A stretch of 64,000 nucleotides of DNA from Williamsia sp. (GTDB lineage Bacteria; Actinomycetota; Actinomycetes; Mycobacteriales; Mycobacteriaceae), in assembly GCF_016462415.1 (NCBI RefSeq), contig NZ_JAEMTF010000010.1, forward strand, positions 1 through 64,000, read 5' to 3'. Of this stretch, positions 50,472 to 60,157 are shown piece by piece. The notes beneath the pieces are model-generated. The model was not told where the DNA came from, did not search any database, and saw only the letters and a list, made by a program, of their open reading frames with translations. Position 1 is the first letter of the stretch; each line of letters begins with the position of its first letter. Made by a program: the position numbers and the translations under genes.

Positions 50472-51269
50472 TCAGGCGAGCAGCAGGTCGATGACACGAT
50501 CGGCGACGATGCGCATACCCGCGGCAGTCGGGTGGAACGACGAGGAGAGCCTCCGGGCCGAGAACCCGTTGACCCAGGGATCGGGCGATCCCGCCCCGTG
50601 TCCGCTGCCGTACGACGACGCCGGCACGATCTCGGCGCCCGATTCGCGCGCGGCTGCCAGGTAGATCTCAGACAGCGTCGTGGCCACTGCGCGCGCATGG
50701 TCGACCTCCTCGGCTCTCAGCGGGACCGTGGCGCTCATCGCCGTGCCGGCGTCGAGGATGGGTAGGTAGTCGACCAGGACGACTCGTGCGCGCGGAGCGC
50801 GCCGTCGTGTCTCGCCGACGATGCGAGTGAGGCCGCGCACGGTCGTCGTGATCTGGTCATCTGACATCGGACGTGTCGCGGTTCGTTTATGCAGCGGCGC
50901 CGCCAGCAGCGATGTGATCCGATGCTCGTCGAGCCGATTGACAGCGGACCTCAGGAGCAGTCCGCCGAGATACCCCAGATCATTACCGCCTGCCGTGATC
51001 GTCACCAGGTCCGTCGCGGAGTCGACGGCCTCGATCTGTGGTGGGAACCGACGGCCGACGGCTCGCTGCGACTCGGTCAGAATCGTCGTCGTCGTGGCAC
51101 CCGAGACCGTCGCATCCGTCACGGTGGCCCCCAGATGGGCCGCCACCAGATGCGCGTAGTTGTTGCCGGAGCGGGCCGCGCGGCGATCGATGATCGGCTC
51201 GATTCCGGGTCCGGCTGCGAAAGAGCTCCCGAGTGCGACGTACCGTGCCACGCCCGAATTCCTGTTCAT
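50472..51269 (-). CDS. SGNH/GDSL-family hydrolase
   Basis: YVALGSSFAAGPGIEP; TITAGGNDLGYLGGLL; NGFSARRLSSSFHPTAAGMRIVADRV. Confidence 0.9.
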   Translation of the reverse strand: MNRNSGVARYVALGSSFAAGPGIEPIIDRRAARSGNNYAHLVAAHLGATVTDATVSGATTTTILTESQRAVGRRFPPQIEAVDSATDLVTITAGGNDLGYLGGLLLRSAVNRLDEHRITSLLAAPLHKRTATRPMSDDQITTTVRGLTRIVGETRRRAPRARVVLVDYLPILDAGTAMSATVPLRAEEVDHARAVATTLSEIYLAAARESGAEIVPASSYGSGHGAGSPDPWVNGFSARRLSSSFHPTAAGMRIVADRVIDLLLA

Positions 51270-51351
51270 GACTCTCCCGTGTGCCGGTGATGGTCGGTGG
51301 CGACACCCGAGCGCGACGGGTGCGTGGTTCGGCGGACATCGGGGAACGATG

Positions 51352-52086
51352 TCAGACGCGTACGCCGCTCCCGGCAGCCACGCGATAGCGCTCACAGATG
51401 ATCGCGACGAGTCCGGGATGCGGCCCGATCGGCCCGGCCACCGCGGCGTGGGGCGCCATCACGTCCAGCGCGCTCTCCACCCGATCGGTGAGCGTGCCCG
51501 CGGACAGGAAGTACGGGCTGAGCACGATGCGTCGCGCACCGTCGGCGGTCAACGCGTCGATCGCGGAACGCAGGTGCACCCCGTCGGTGCCCAGGCGCGT
51601 CGCGAACAGCGGGCGCACAGCGGTGCCGCCGAGCCTGTGCGAGAGACGTCGCGCGACGGCATCCAGCTCGCCGTCGGACGCCGGGTCGCGACTGCCGACC
51701 GCGCAGACGATCACCCCGTCGTCGTCGCGGGTTCCGATGTGCGCGAGACGATCTGCCAGAGCATCGATCAGTCGACCGTCGCCCCCGAGCGTCGCCGTCT
51801 GGGTGACCGCCGTGTCCGGGCGATCGGCGCGAAACGCGTCGATGATCGCCGGGAGGTCGACCGTCGCGTGGAACGCGGTGGAGAACAGCAACGGGACCAC
51901 CACGACGTGCGAGCCGACCGCATCCGACAACGCGTCGCCCACGGTGGGCTCGTTGAGGTCGAGGTAGGCGAGTTGAACCGGAACGCCGGGCAACGCCGTG
52001 TCGACGGCATCACGCACCCGCTCCGCGGTGACCGCGAAGCGGGGATCACGGCTGCCGTGCGCCGCGAGGACCAGCGTGGGGGTCAC
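51352..52086 (-). CDS. CbiX/sirohydrochlorin-chelatase family protein
   Basis: GTG start VTPTLVLAAHGSRDPRFAVTAERV; VVVPLLFSTAFHATVDLPA; YFLSAGTLTDRV; overlaps cysN stop. Confidence 0.9.
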   Translation of the reverse strand: MTPTLVLAAHGSRDPRFAVTAERVRDAVDTALPGVPVQLAYLDLNEPTVGDALSDAVGSHVVVVPLLFSTAFHATVDLPAIIDAFRADRPDTAVTQTATLGGDGRLIDALADRLAHIGTRDDDGVIVCAVGSRDPASDGELDAVARRLSHRLGGTAVRPLFATRLGTDGVHLRSAIDALTADGARRIVLSPYFLSAGTLTDRVESALDVMAPHAAVAGPIGPHPGLVAIICERYRVAAGSGVRV

Positions 52087-53378
52087 ACCAGTTCGGACAG
52101 GTGCAGCGGTGCGAGCGCGTCGCCGACGAGACCGGCGCCGAGGGTGTTGCCGCCCTGAGGGTCGATGAGCAGGAAGCTGCCGGACTCGCGGCTGACCAGG
52201 TAGTCGTCCGCGCTGATCGGCTGCGCGGTCTGGACCGAGATCCGACCGATCTGGTTGAGCTCCAACCGATCCGGTGCGTCTCGCAGAGAGAGTTCCTGCT
52301 CGTCGAACAGCGTGTCGACGCCACCGACGATGGCGGGCGTGGTGAACGCGCCGTGCTTGAGCAGGAGTCGCGCGCCGGGCAGCAGTGGCTTGTCGCCGAG
52401 CCAGCACACGGTCGCGGTGAAGCTCGAGATCGGCTCCGGCGCATCGTGGGCCGCGGCGATGACGTCGCCCCGCGAGATGTCGATGTCGTCGGCGAGCAGC
52501 ACGGTCACGCTACGGCCGGTGTGTGCGGACTCGAGCGAGCCGTCGGCGGTGTCGATGCCCGCGACCGTCGTGCGGATCCCGGACGGGAGCACCACGACGT
52601 CGTCACCGACCTCGACACGACCGGCGGCGACCTGCCCCGCGTAGCCGCGGTAGTCCGGGTACTCGGCGGTGCGCGGACGGATCACGTACTGCACCGGGAA
52701 GCGGAACCCGACGGGCGCGCGATCAGCGACGTTGGGGGCCGTCTCCAGGTGCTCGATGAGCGTGGGACCGTCGTAGAACCCGGTGAGCTCCGAGCGGGTC
52801 GCCACGTTGTCACCGCGCAGCGCCGAGACGGGGATGGCCTGCACCTGCTCGTCGGACCAGCCCAGCGTCCGGGTCAGGTCGGCGAAGGTGGCGCTGATGT
52901 CGGCGAACACCGTCTCGGCGTCGTCGACGAGGTCGATCTTGTTGACCGCCAACACCAGTTGCGGCACACCCAGCAGGGCCATCACCGCGGCGTGCCGACG
53001 GGTCTGGGCGACCACGCCGGTGCGTGCGTCGACGAGCAGGATGACCAGCGACGCCGTCGACGCGCCGGAGACCGTGTTGCGGGTGTACTGGACGTGGCCG
53101 GGGGTGTCGGCGAGGACGAACGACCGGCGCGGGGTCGCGAAGTACCGGTAGGCGACGTCGATGGTGATCCCCTGCTCGCGCTCGGCGCGCAGGCCGTCGA
53201 CGAGCAGCGACAGATCAGGGGTGTCGAGTCCCTTGTCCACCGAGGCGCGGGTGACCGCGTCGATCTGGTCGGCGAGAACGGATTTGGTGTCGAACAACAG
53301 TCGTCCGACCAGGGTCGACTTGCCGTCGTCGACGCTGCCCGCGGTGGCGATGCGGAGAAGGTCGGGTCCTGCGGTCAT
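52083..53378 (-). CDS. cysN: Sulfate adenylyltransferase large subunit (no fused CysC domain)
   Basis: LLRIATAGSVDDGKSTLVGRLLFDTKSV; DTPGHVQYTRNTVSGASTASLVILLVDA; ends at about 431 aa. Confidence 0.95.
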   Translation of the reverse strand: MTAGPDLLRIATAGSVDDGKSTLVGRLLFDTKSVLADQIDAVTRASVDKGLDTPDLSLLVDGLRAEREQGITIDVAYRYFATPRRSFVLADTPGHVQYTRNTVSGASTASLVILLVDARTGVVAQTRRHAAVMALLGVPQLVLAVNKIDLVDDAETVFADISATFADLTRTLGWSDEQVQAIPVSALRGDNVATRSELTGFYDGPTLIEHLETAPNVADRAPVGFRFPVQYVIRPRTAEYPDYRGYAGQVAAGRVEVGDDVVVLPSGIRTTVAGIDTADGSLESAHTGRSVTVLLADDIDISRGDVIAAAHDAPEPISSFTATVCWLGDKPLLPGARLLLKHGAFTTPAIVGGVDTLFDEQELSLRDAPDRLELNQIGRISVQTAQPISADDYLVSRESGSFLLIDPQGGNTLGAGLVGDALAPLHLSELV

Positions 53379-53430
53379 CGGTTGCGTCCGTTCATCTCAC
53401 CAGTGGCGTTCATCGGGGTGCGGGCGCTCA

Positions 53431-54384
53431 TCAGAAGTACCCCTCGCGCTTGCGGTCCTCCATCGCCGCCTCCGACACCCGGTCGTCGCCGCGGGTGGCG
53501 CCGCGCTCGGTCAGACGCGACGCGGCGACCTCGGCGAGGACCGCGTCGTTGTCGGCGGCGTCGGACAGGACCGCGCCGGTCGTCGAACCGTCGCCGACGG
53601 TGCGGTACCGCACCGAGAGTCGTTGCACCTGCTCGCCGTCGCGGGGCCCGCCCCACGGTCCGGGCGTCATCCACATGCCGTCGCGCTCGTAGACGTCACG
53701 CTGATGCGCGTAGTAGATCGCGGGCAGCAGGACCTGCTCGCGGGCGATGTACCGCCACACGTCGAGCTCGGTCCAGTTCGAGAGCGGGAACACGCGGACG
53801 TGCTCGCCCGGGGCGTGGCGACCGTTGTACAGGTTCCACAGCTCGGGACGCTGACGCTTGGGGTCCCACTGCCCGAAGGCGTTGCGCAGCGAGAAGATCC
53901 GCTCCTTGGCGCGGGAGCGCTCCTCGTCGCGACGTCCGCCGCCGAAGACCGCGTCGAAGCGGTTCGCGGTGATCGCGTCGAGCAGGGGAACGGTCTGCAA
54001 CGGGTTGCGGACACCGTCGGGTCGCTCCGTCAGCCGACCATCGGCGAGATAGTCCTCGACACTCGCGACGTGCAGGCGCAGGTTGTGCCGCGCGACCACC
54101 TCGTCGCGGAACGCCAACACCTCGGGCAGGTTGTGCCCGGTGTCGACGTGCAGGAGCGAGAACGGGATCGGTGCGGGCCAGAACGCCTTGATCGCCACGT
54201 GCAGCAGGACCGTGGAGTCCTTGCCGCCGGAGAACAGGATGACCGGACGCTCGAACTCGCCTGCCACCTCACGGAAGATGTGGATGGCCTCGGACTCCAG
54301 GGCGTCGAGAGTGCTGTACTCCGACTTGTCGCTCACCCCCGCGGGGGGCGTGGTCCCGACGGCGTTCGACTGTTCGATGGTCAT
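53431..54384 (-). CDS. cysD: Sulfate adenylyltransferase small subunit
   Basis: LDALESEAIHIFREVAGEFERPVILFSGGKDSTVLLHVAIKAF. Confidence 0.96.
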   Translation of the reverse strand: MTIEQSNAVGTTPPAGVSDKSEYSTLDALESEAIHIFREVAGEFERPVILFSGGKDSTVLLHVAIKAFWPAPIPFSLLHVDTGHNLPEVLAFRDEVVARHNLRLHVASVEDYLADGRLTERPDGVRNPLQTVPLLDAITANRFDAVFGGGRRDEERSRAKERIFSLRNAFGQWDPKRQRPELWNLYNGRHAPGEHVRVFPLSNWTELDVWRYIAREQVLLPAIYYAHQRDVYERDGMWMTPGPWGGPRDGEQVQRLSVRYRTVGDGSTTGAVLSDAADNDAVLAEVAASRLTERGATRGDDRVSEAAMEDRKREGYF

Positions 54385-55112
54385 GAGGCGTGCAACCCGC
54401 ATTCTGTCTTGGAGCGTCCGGCCCAACGGCCACTGCGCGGATCGGCACCCGGTGCCGGCTTCACGGTGCAGGGTTCGCACCCGATGGACGGATATCCCTC
54501 GTCGACGAGGGGGTTGACCAGGACGCCACGACGGTCGATGTAGTCCTGCATCTGCTCGTCGGTCCAGGCGGCGATCGGGTTGATCTTCACCAGACCGAAG
54601 CCCTCGTCGAACGAGATCAGCGGCGCGTTCGCGCGGGTGGGGGACTCGACGCGGCGGATGCCGGTGACCCAGGCCGAGAAGCGGCTCAGCTCGCGCTGCA
54701 GCGGGACCACCTTGCGCAGGCGGCAGCACTCGGCGGGGTTCGACGCGAACAGGTTGCGCCCCAACAGCTGATCCTGTTCACCGACGGTCTGCTCGGGCGT
54801 CACGTTGACGATCTCGACGCCGTAGACCTGCTCGACCGCGTCGCGTGTCCCGAGGGTCTCGGCGAAGTGGTAGCCGGTGTCGAGGAACAGGACCTTCAGT
54901 TTCTCGTTGTCGATCAGCGCCGGGTCGATCGTGTCGACGGCGAGGTCGACGAGGGCCGCGTCCTGCATGTTCGACGCGACGACGAAGTCGGTGCCGAAGT
55001 TCTCCGCGGTCCACGCGAGCAGCTGCTGTGGCGTCGCGTCCGGGCCGAGATCACGGTTGCCCGCGTCGACCAGTTCCCGTAGCTGCGCTTCCACGCGCAC
55101 TGCCGTACTCAC
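54381..55112 (-). CDS. cysH: Assimilatory (APS-type, Fe-S) reductase
   Basis: FLDTGYHFAETLGTRD; paired Cys motifs AECCRLRKV and SIGCEPCTVKP; TECGLH C-terminus. Confidence 0.95.
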   Translation of the reverse strand: MSTAVRVEAQLRELVDAGNRDLGPDATPQQLLAWTAENFGTDFVVASNMQDAALVDLAVDTIDPALIDNEKLKVLFLDTGYHFAETLGTRDAVEQVYGVEIVNVTPEQTVGEQDQLLGRNLFASNPAECCRLRKVVPLQRELSRFSAWVTGIRRVESPTRANAPLISFDEGFGLVKINPIAAWTDEQMQDYIDRRGVLVNPLVDEGYPSIGCEPCTVKPAPGADPRSGRWAGRSKTECGLHAS

Positions 55113-56845
55113 CGAAGATCCTCCTCCTGTGCGCGAAGCGTCCACTGTGCGAATCGCTCGCCCTCGTCCCGATGCTTGACGAAATTACGGACGACCCGAT
55201 CGATGTAGTCGCCGAGTTCCTCGGTACCGACCTTGTGTTGACGGAGCTTACGACCGAATGCGGCATCCTGACCCAGGGTTCCGCCGAGATGCACCTGGAA
55301 TCCCTCGACGTGGTTGCCGTTCTCGTCCTCGATCAGCTGTCCCTTGAAGCCGATGTCGGCGATCTGTGCGCGAGCGCACGAGTTGGGGCAGCCGTTGATG
55401 TTGATGGTGATGGGCACGTCGAGCTGAGCGTTGATGTCGGCCAGACGCTCCTCGAGCTCGGGCACCAAACGCTGTGAGCGCTTGCGGGTCTCGGTGAACG
55501 AGAGCTTGCAGAACTCGATGCCCGAGCAGGCGATCAGGTTGCGCCGCCACCGCGACGGGCGACCGTCGAGACCGTGCGGCGCCAGCTCGGCGATCAAGGT
55601 GTCGATCTTGTCGTCGGCGACGTCGAGGATGACCAGCTTCTGGTACGGGGTGAACCGGATGCGATCGGACCCGGCACGCTCCGCCGCGGCGGCAACCGCG
55701 GTCAGAGCGGTCCCGGAGACGCGGCCGGCGATGGCGGCGAAGCCGACCGAGTTGAGTCCGTTCTTCAACCGCTGCACGCCCACGTGATCACGCGGTTCGG
55801 TGAGCGGGGTGGGCGCGGGACCGTCGATGAACTTCCGGCCCAGGTACTCGTCCTCGAGGACCTGACGGAACTTCTCCATGCCCCAGTCCTTGAGCAGGAA
55901 CTTCAGCCGCGCCTTGGCGCGCAGACGCCGGTAGCCGTAATCGCGGAACAGCGTGCAGACGGCCTCCCAGACGTCGGGGACCTCGTCGAGCGGGATCCAC
56001 GCGCCGACGCGTTGGGCCAGCATCGGGTTCGTCGACAGGCCACCGCCGACCCACAGGTCCAGTCCGGGGCCGTGCTCGGGGTGTTCGACGCCGATGAACG
56101 CGATGTCATTGACCTCGTGGGCGACGTCCTGGAGTCCGGAGATCGCCGTCTTGAACTTGCGGGGCAGGTTGGACAGCGACGGGTCGCCGACGTACCGGCG
56201 CACGATCTCGTCGATCGCGGGCGTCGGGTCGAGGACCTCGTCGATCGCCTCGCCGGCCAGCGGGGAGCCCAGCACGACGCGGGGGCAGTCACCGCAGGCC
56301 TCGGTGGTCTTGAGTCCGACCCCTTCGAGCCGCTCCCAGATGGTGGGAACGTCCTCGATGCGGATCCAGTGGTACTGCACGTTCTCGCGGTCGGACAGAT
56401 CGGCGGTGTCGCGGGCGAACTCGGTGGAGATCTCGCCGATCGTGCGCAGCTGCTGCGCGGTCAACGCGCCCTTGTCGCAGCGGACACGCATCATGAAGTG
56501 GCTGTCCTCGAGCAGGTCGAGGTTCTCGTCGCCGGTCCACGTGCCGTCGTAGCCCTGTGCGCGCTGGGTGTAGAGCCCCCACCACCGCATCCGGCCACGC
56601 AGATCCTGCTTGTCGATCGAGTCGAAACCGCGCTTGGAGTAGATGTTCTCGATCCGCGCGCGGACGTTGAGCGGGTTGTCGTCCTTCTTCGCCTGCTCGT
56701 TGGGGTTCAGCGGCTCGCGGTAACCGAGCTTCCACTGCCCCTCCGCGCGGCGCTTGGCGGGCCGTGGGCGGCGAGCGGGGCGGGTCGTCGCCTCCGCGGG
56801 CGGTGCCCCCGTGTCGAGTGCCTCCGTGTCGGGCGTCGAGGTCAT
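55109..56845 (-). CDS. sir: Ferredoxin-dependent sulfite (nitrite/sulfite) reductase
   Basis: TTEACGDCPRVVLGSPLAG; IACSGIEFCKLSFTETRKRS; NINGCPNSCARAQIADIGFKG; GGAG SD before ATG 56845. Confidence 0.94.
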   Translation of the reverse strand: MTSTPDTEALDTGAPPAEATTRPARRPRPAKRRAEGQWKLGYREPLNPNEQAKKDDNPLNVRARIENIYSKRGFDSIDKQDLRGRMRWWGLYTQRAQGYDGTWTGDENLDLLEDSHFMMRVRCDKGALTAQQLRTIGEISTEFARDTADLSDRENVQYHWIRIEDVPTIWERLEGVGLKTTEACGDCPRVVLGSPLAGEAIDEVLDPTPAIDEIVRRYVGDPSLSNLPRKFKTAISGLQDVAHEVNDIAFIGVEHPEHGPGLDLWVGGGLSTNPMLAQRVGAWIPLDEVPDVWEAVCTLFRDYGYRRLRAKARLKFLLKDWGMEKFRQVLEDEYLGRKFIDGPAPTPLTEPRDHVGVQRLKNGLNSVGFAAIAGRVSGTALTAVAAAAERAGSDRIRFTPYQKLVILDVADDKIDTLIAELAPHGLDGRPSRWRRNLIACSGIEFCKLSFTETRKRSQRLVPELEERLADINAQLDVPITININGCPNSCARAQIADIGFKGQLIEDENGNHVEGFQVHLGGTLGQDAAFGRKLRQHKVGTEELGDYIDRVVRNFVKHRDEGERFAQWTLRAQEEDLR

Positions 56846-56975
56846 GGGTGGTGCTCCTACGGGCTGGTGCCGGTTCGCTTGGTGCGATCCGGTCGGGCGA
56901 GCCGGGGCTGGCGGCTCACGGTGCGATCGAGATGCGGGCACGAGACGACCGCGCAGGCAGCGCCGGAGGAGGTGG

Positions 56976-57014
56976 AAAAAGAGACTCTTCTGCTGCGGAG
57001 CGCGGTCAGAAGAG
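56976..57014 (-). terminator. Candidate attenuator hairpin overlapping the leader ORF stop
   Basis: Minus strand CTCTTCTG-accgcgctccgcag-CAGAAGAG-TCTCTTTTT; 8-bp perfect stem followed by T-run. Confidence 0.75.
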
Positions 57015-57095
57015 ACAGAAAGCGCTGCAGACGCGCTTGAGGTCTATGTGGCGCCGTTCGGCAAGCCACACCCCGGGGAAAATCACGTCGCCCAT
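57006..57095 (-). CDS. Candidate cysteine-responsive leader peptide (29 aa) of the sir-cysHDN operon
   Basis: MGDVIFPGVWLAERRHIDLKRVCSAFCLF*; GGGAGG SD-like sequence about 10 nt upstream; below ORF-track length cutoff. Confidence 0.8.
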   Translation of the reverse strand: MGDVIFPGVWLAERRHIDLKRVCSAFCLF

Positions 57096-57252
57096 AGTGC
57101 CACGGCCTCCCTCACTGCGTCTACTTGCGATAACTTTGGATCATCGTGAGCGCAATCACGTTCTGACGATCCCGCGCCCGGTGTCGTACCCCTGACCAAC
57201 CGCGTGGTGGCGACGATCATTCCCCGGCGATATCCGCTCCCGGAGGCCCACG

Positions 57253-58455
57253 ATGGATGATCGGGGGATGACCGTCACGCAGCAGCAGCCTCTCGTGCTC
57301 CCGAGCTGCGACCCGACGACCCCGTTGGGGCTCTACGTCCACGTACCGTTCTGCGCGACCCGCTGCGGATACTGCGACTTCAACACCTACACCGCCGGTG
57401 AACTCGGAGCTGACTCCTCGCCCGAGCAGTGGCACGTCGCGCTGGACGTCGAGCTCGCGATCGCCGCAGACCGTCTGGCCCCGGTGCGGCCGGTGTCGAC
57501 GGTGTTCGTCGGTGGGGGCACCCCGTCGCTGCTCGGGGCCGACGGGCTCGCCGGCGTCCTCGACGTGGTCCGCAGGTACTTCGACCTCACCGCGGACGTG
57601 GAGATCACCACCGAGTCCAATCCGGAGTCCACGTCGCCGGAGTTCTTCGAGGGACTGCTGGCGGCGGGGTTCACGCGGGTGTCGTTGGGGATGCAGTCGG
57701 CCGCCCCGCACGTGCTCGCGACGCTCGACCGGACGCACACGCCCGGCCGGGCCGTCGCCGCTGCACAGGAGGCGACGGCCGCCGGGTTCGGCCACGTCAA
57801 CCTCGACCTCATCTACGGCACGCCGGGGGAGAGCGACGACGACCTGGCTCGGACCCTCGACGCCGTCCTCGCTGCGGGGGTCGACCACGTCTCGGCGTAC
57901 GCGTTGATCGTCGAGGACGGCACGGCACTGGCCCGTCGGGTCCGGCGCGGCGAACTCCCCGCGCCCGACGACGACGTCCTCGCCGACCGCTACGAGATGA
58001 TCGACGAACGGCTCACGGCCGCGGGACTGGACTGGTACGAGGTGTCGAACTGGGCGCGCGCCGGAGATCTGACCGCCCAGTGCCGACACAACCTCGCCTA
58101 CTGGGACAGCTCGGACTGGTGGGGTGCGGGCCCGGGCGCGCATTCCCACGTCGCCGGTGTGCGGTGGTCGAACGTGAAACACCCGGGGCGCTACGCGGTC
58201 TCGTTGCGCGACGGCGAACTACCGGTCGCGATGGTGGAGGAGTTGACGCCGGCCGATCAGCACACCGAACGGGTGATGCTCGGACTGCGGCGCAGCGTGG
58301 GATTGCCGCTGAGCGAACTGGATTCGGACGAGCGAGTCCAGGCCGTGGCCACCACCGACGCCGGACTCACCGTGCTGCGCGACGATCGGGTGGTTCTGTC
58401 CAACCGTGGGCGTCTGCTCGCTGACGGGGTGATTCGTCAGCTGCTGGTGGACTAG
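57253..58455 (+). CDS. hemW: Radical SAM HemW (coproporphyrinogen III oxidase-like)
   Basis: LYVHVPFCATRCGYCDFNTYT; VFVGGGTPSLLG; NLDLIYGTPGESDDD. Confidence 0.93.
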   Translation: MDDRGMTVTQQQPLVLPSCDPTTPLGLYVHVPFCATRCGYCDFNTYTAGELGADSSPEQWHVALDVELAIAADRLAPVRPVSTVFVGGGTPSLLGADGLAGVLDVVRRYFDLTADVEITTESNPESTSPEFFEGLLAAGFTRVSLGMQSAAPHVLATLDRTHTPGRAVAAAQEATAAGFGHVNLDLIYGTPGESDDDLARTLDAVLAAGVDHVSAYALIVEDGTALARRVRRGELPAPDDDVLADRYEMIDERLTAAGLDWYEVSNWARAGDLTAQCRHNLAYWDSSDWWGAGPGAHSHVAGVRWSNVKHPGRYAVSLRDGELPVAMVEELTPADQHTERVMLGLRRSVGLPLSELDSDERVQAVATTDAGLTVLRDDRVVLSNRGRLLADGVIRQLLVD

Positions 58456-58810
58456 CCGGGATCGGCGCGGTCGTCACCGAGTCCGACGGGGCGGCCTCGA
58501 CGATCGACCCGGCCATCGCGTCGAGGTCGAGCAGACGGGCGTGGATGATGTGCCGGTTGCGCAGTGCCGAGCGGACCGCGCGGTGCAGACCGTCCTCGAG
58601 GTACATCTCGCCCTGCCAGCGCACGGCGTGGGCGAACAGGTCGCCGTAGAACGTGGAGTCCTCCGACAGCAGCTTGTCCAACGCCAGCGCCGTCGTGACC
58701 GTCGTGAGTTGGTCGAGCCGGAACTGACGGGGCGGGATCTGCGCCCAGTCGCGCATCGACAGACCGTGGTCGGGATAGGGCTTCCCGTTCCGGACACCTT
58801 TGAAGATCAC
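58367..58810 (-). CDS. Conserved hypothetical protein; C-terminus overlaps hemW
   Basis: GTG start [86 protein letters not shown]. Confidence 0.7.
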   Translation of the reverse strand: MIFKGVRNGKPYPDHGLSMRDWAQIPPRQFRLDQLTTVTTALALDKLLSEDSTFYGDLFAHAVRWQGEMYLEDGLHRAVRSALRNRHIIHARLLDLDAMAGSIVEAAPSDSVTTAPIPASPPAADESPRQRADAHGWTEPPDRRAAR

Positions 58811-59024
58811 TTGCCCCCCTGTTGGCTCAGACGGCGCCGGCGAAGATCCTCCGCGGCCGGGCTCGGTCCACCGTAGCCGCCCCACCGGGCCGCGCGGGGG
58901 TCTCGGCGGCCGCGGCCGCGGCCACGTCGGCGACGTCGGCGGTGTCGGCTACGTAAACTCGACGGACAGACCACAGATCCGGGCCGCGCGGGTCCGATGC
59001 CACGCCGGAGGAGGTGAACGCAAC

Positions 59025-60059
59025 GTGTCGAGTACCGACGAGAGGCGGTTCGAGGTCCTGCGCGCCATCGTCACCGATTACGTCGCCACCCAGGAGCCGA
59101 TCGGGTCGAAGGCGCTCGTCGACCGCCACCACCTCGGCGTGTCCAGTGCCACCATTCGCAACGACATGGCCGTCCTCGAGGCGGAGGGGTACATCGCGCA
59201 GCCGCACACCAGCTCCGGACGCGTGCCCACCGACAAGGGCTACCGACTGTTCGTCGACCGGATCTCCGAGGTCAAACCGCTGTCGTCGGTGGAGCGACGC
59301 GCAATCCTGAGCTTTCTCGACTCCGGTGTCGACCTGGACGACGTGCTGAGGCGGTCGGTGCGACTCCTGGCGCAGCTCACCCGTCAGGTCGCCGTCATCC
59401 AGTACCCGGTGCTGTCGTCGGCCACCGTTCGGCACCTCGAGATCGTCGCGCTCGCCCCGGCCCGGCTGCTCCTCGTGGTGATCACCGACACCGGTCGTGT
59501 CGAACAGCGGATGGTCGACGCCAGCCAGGAACTCGACGACGACGACATCATGCGGCTGCGCGACATGTTCTCCGCCGCGTTGCACGGCCAGCGGATGGAG
59601 ATCGCGTCGCACGCGGTCGCCGAGATCGCCAACGCGGCGCCCGACGACCTGCGCCAGGCGGTCATCCGCATCGCGACCGTGCTGGTCGAGACGCTCGTCG
59701 AACGCACCGACGACCGGCTCGTGCTCGGCGGCACGTCGAACCTCGCCCGGGCGGCGGCCGACTTCGCGCCCATCTCGGGTTCGATGGACTCCGTTCTCGA
59801 GGCCCTCGAGGAGCAGGTGGTCGTTCTCAAACTCCTCGCCGCGACCCAGCTCCCCGGCACCGTCACGGTCCAGATCGGTGAGGAGACCCGGACCGAGAAC
59901 CTGCGTGGCGCGGCCGTCGTGTCCACGGGGTACGGTGCCCCGGGCACTGTTTTCGGTGGTCTGGGCGTGTTGGGGCCCACTCGGATGGACTATCCGGGAA
60001 CCATCGCGTCGGTCGCAGCCGTTGCCAGATACGTCGGTGAGGTGCTCGCCGAACGCTGA
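59025..60059 (+). CDS. hrcA: Heat-inducible transcription repressor
   Basis: GTG start [74 protein letters not shown]. Confidence 0.96.
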   Translation: MSSTDERRFEVLRAIVTDYVATQEPIGSKALVDRHHLGVSSATIRNDMAVLEAEGYIAQPHTSSGRVPTDKGYRLFVDRISEVKPLSSVERRAILSFLDSGVDLDDVLRRSVRLLAQLTRQVAVIQYPVLSSATVRHLEIVALAPARLLLVVITDTGRVEQRMVDASQELDDDDIMRLRDMFSAALHGQRMEIASHAVAEIANAAPDDLRQAVIRIATVLVETLVERTDDRLVLGGTSNLARAAADFAPISGSMDSVLEALEEQVVVLKLLAATQLPGTVTVQIGEETRTENLRGAAVVSTGYGAPGTVFGGLGVLGPTRMDYPGTIASVAAVARYVGEVLAER

Positions 60060-60157
60060 TCTGCGTTCGCGGCGCCTCGCGCCGACCCGGCACCCCCGGT
60101 CCCCGACGACCCGGTGCCCCCACCACATCTCGATCTAGTGAAGGACATTGCTGCGCA

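Noticed and set aside
58900-59024. CIRCE element upstream of hrcA
   Set aside because: Looked for TTAGCACTC-N9-GAGTGCTAA; none seen
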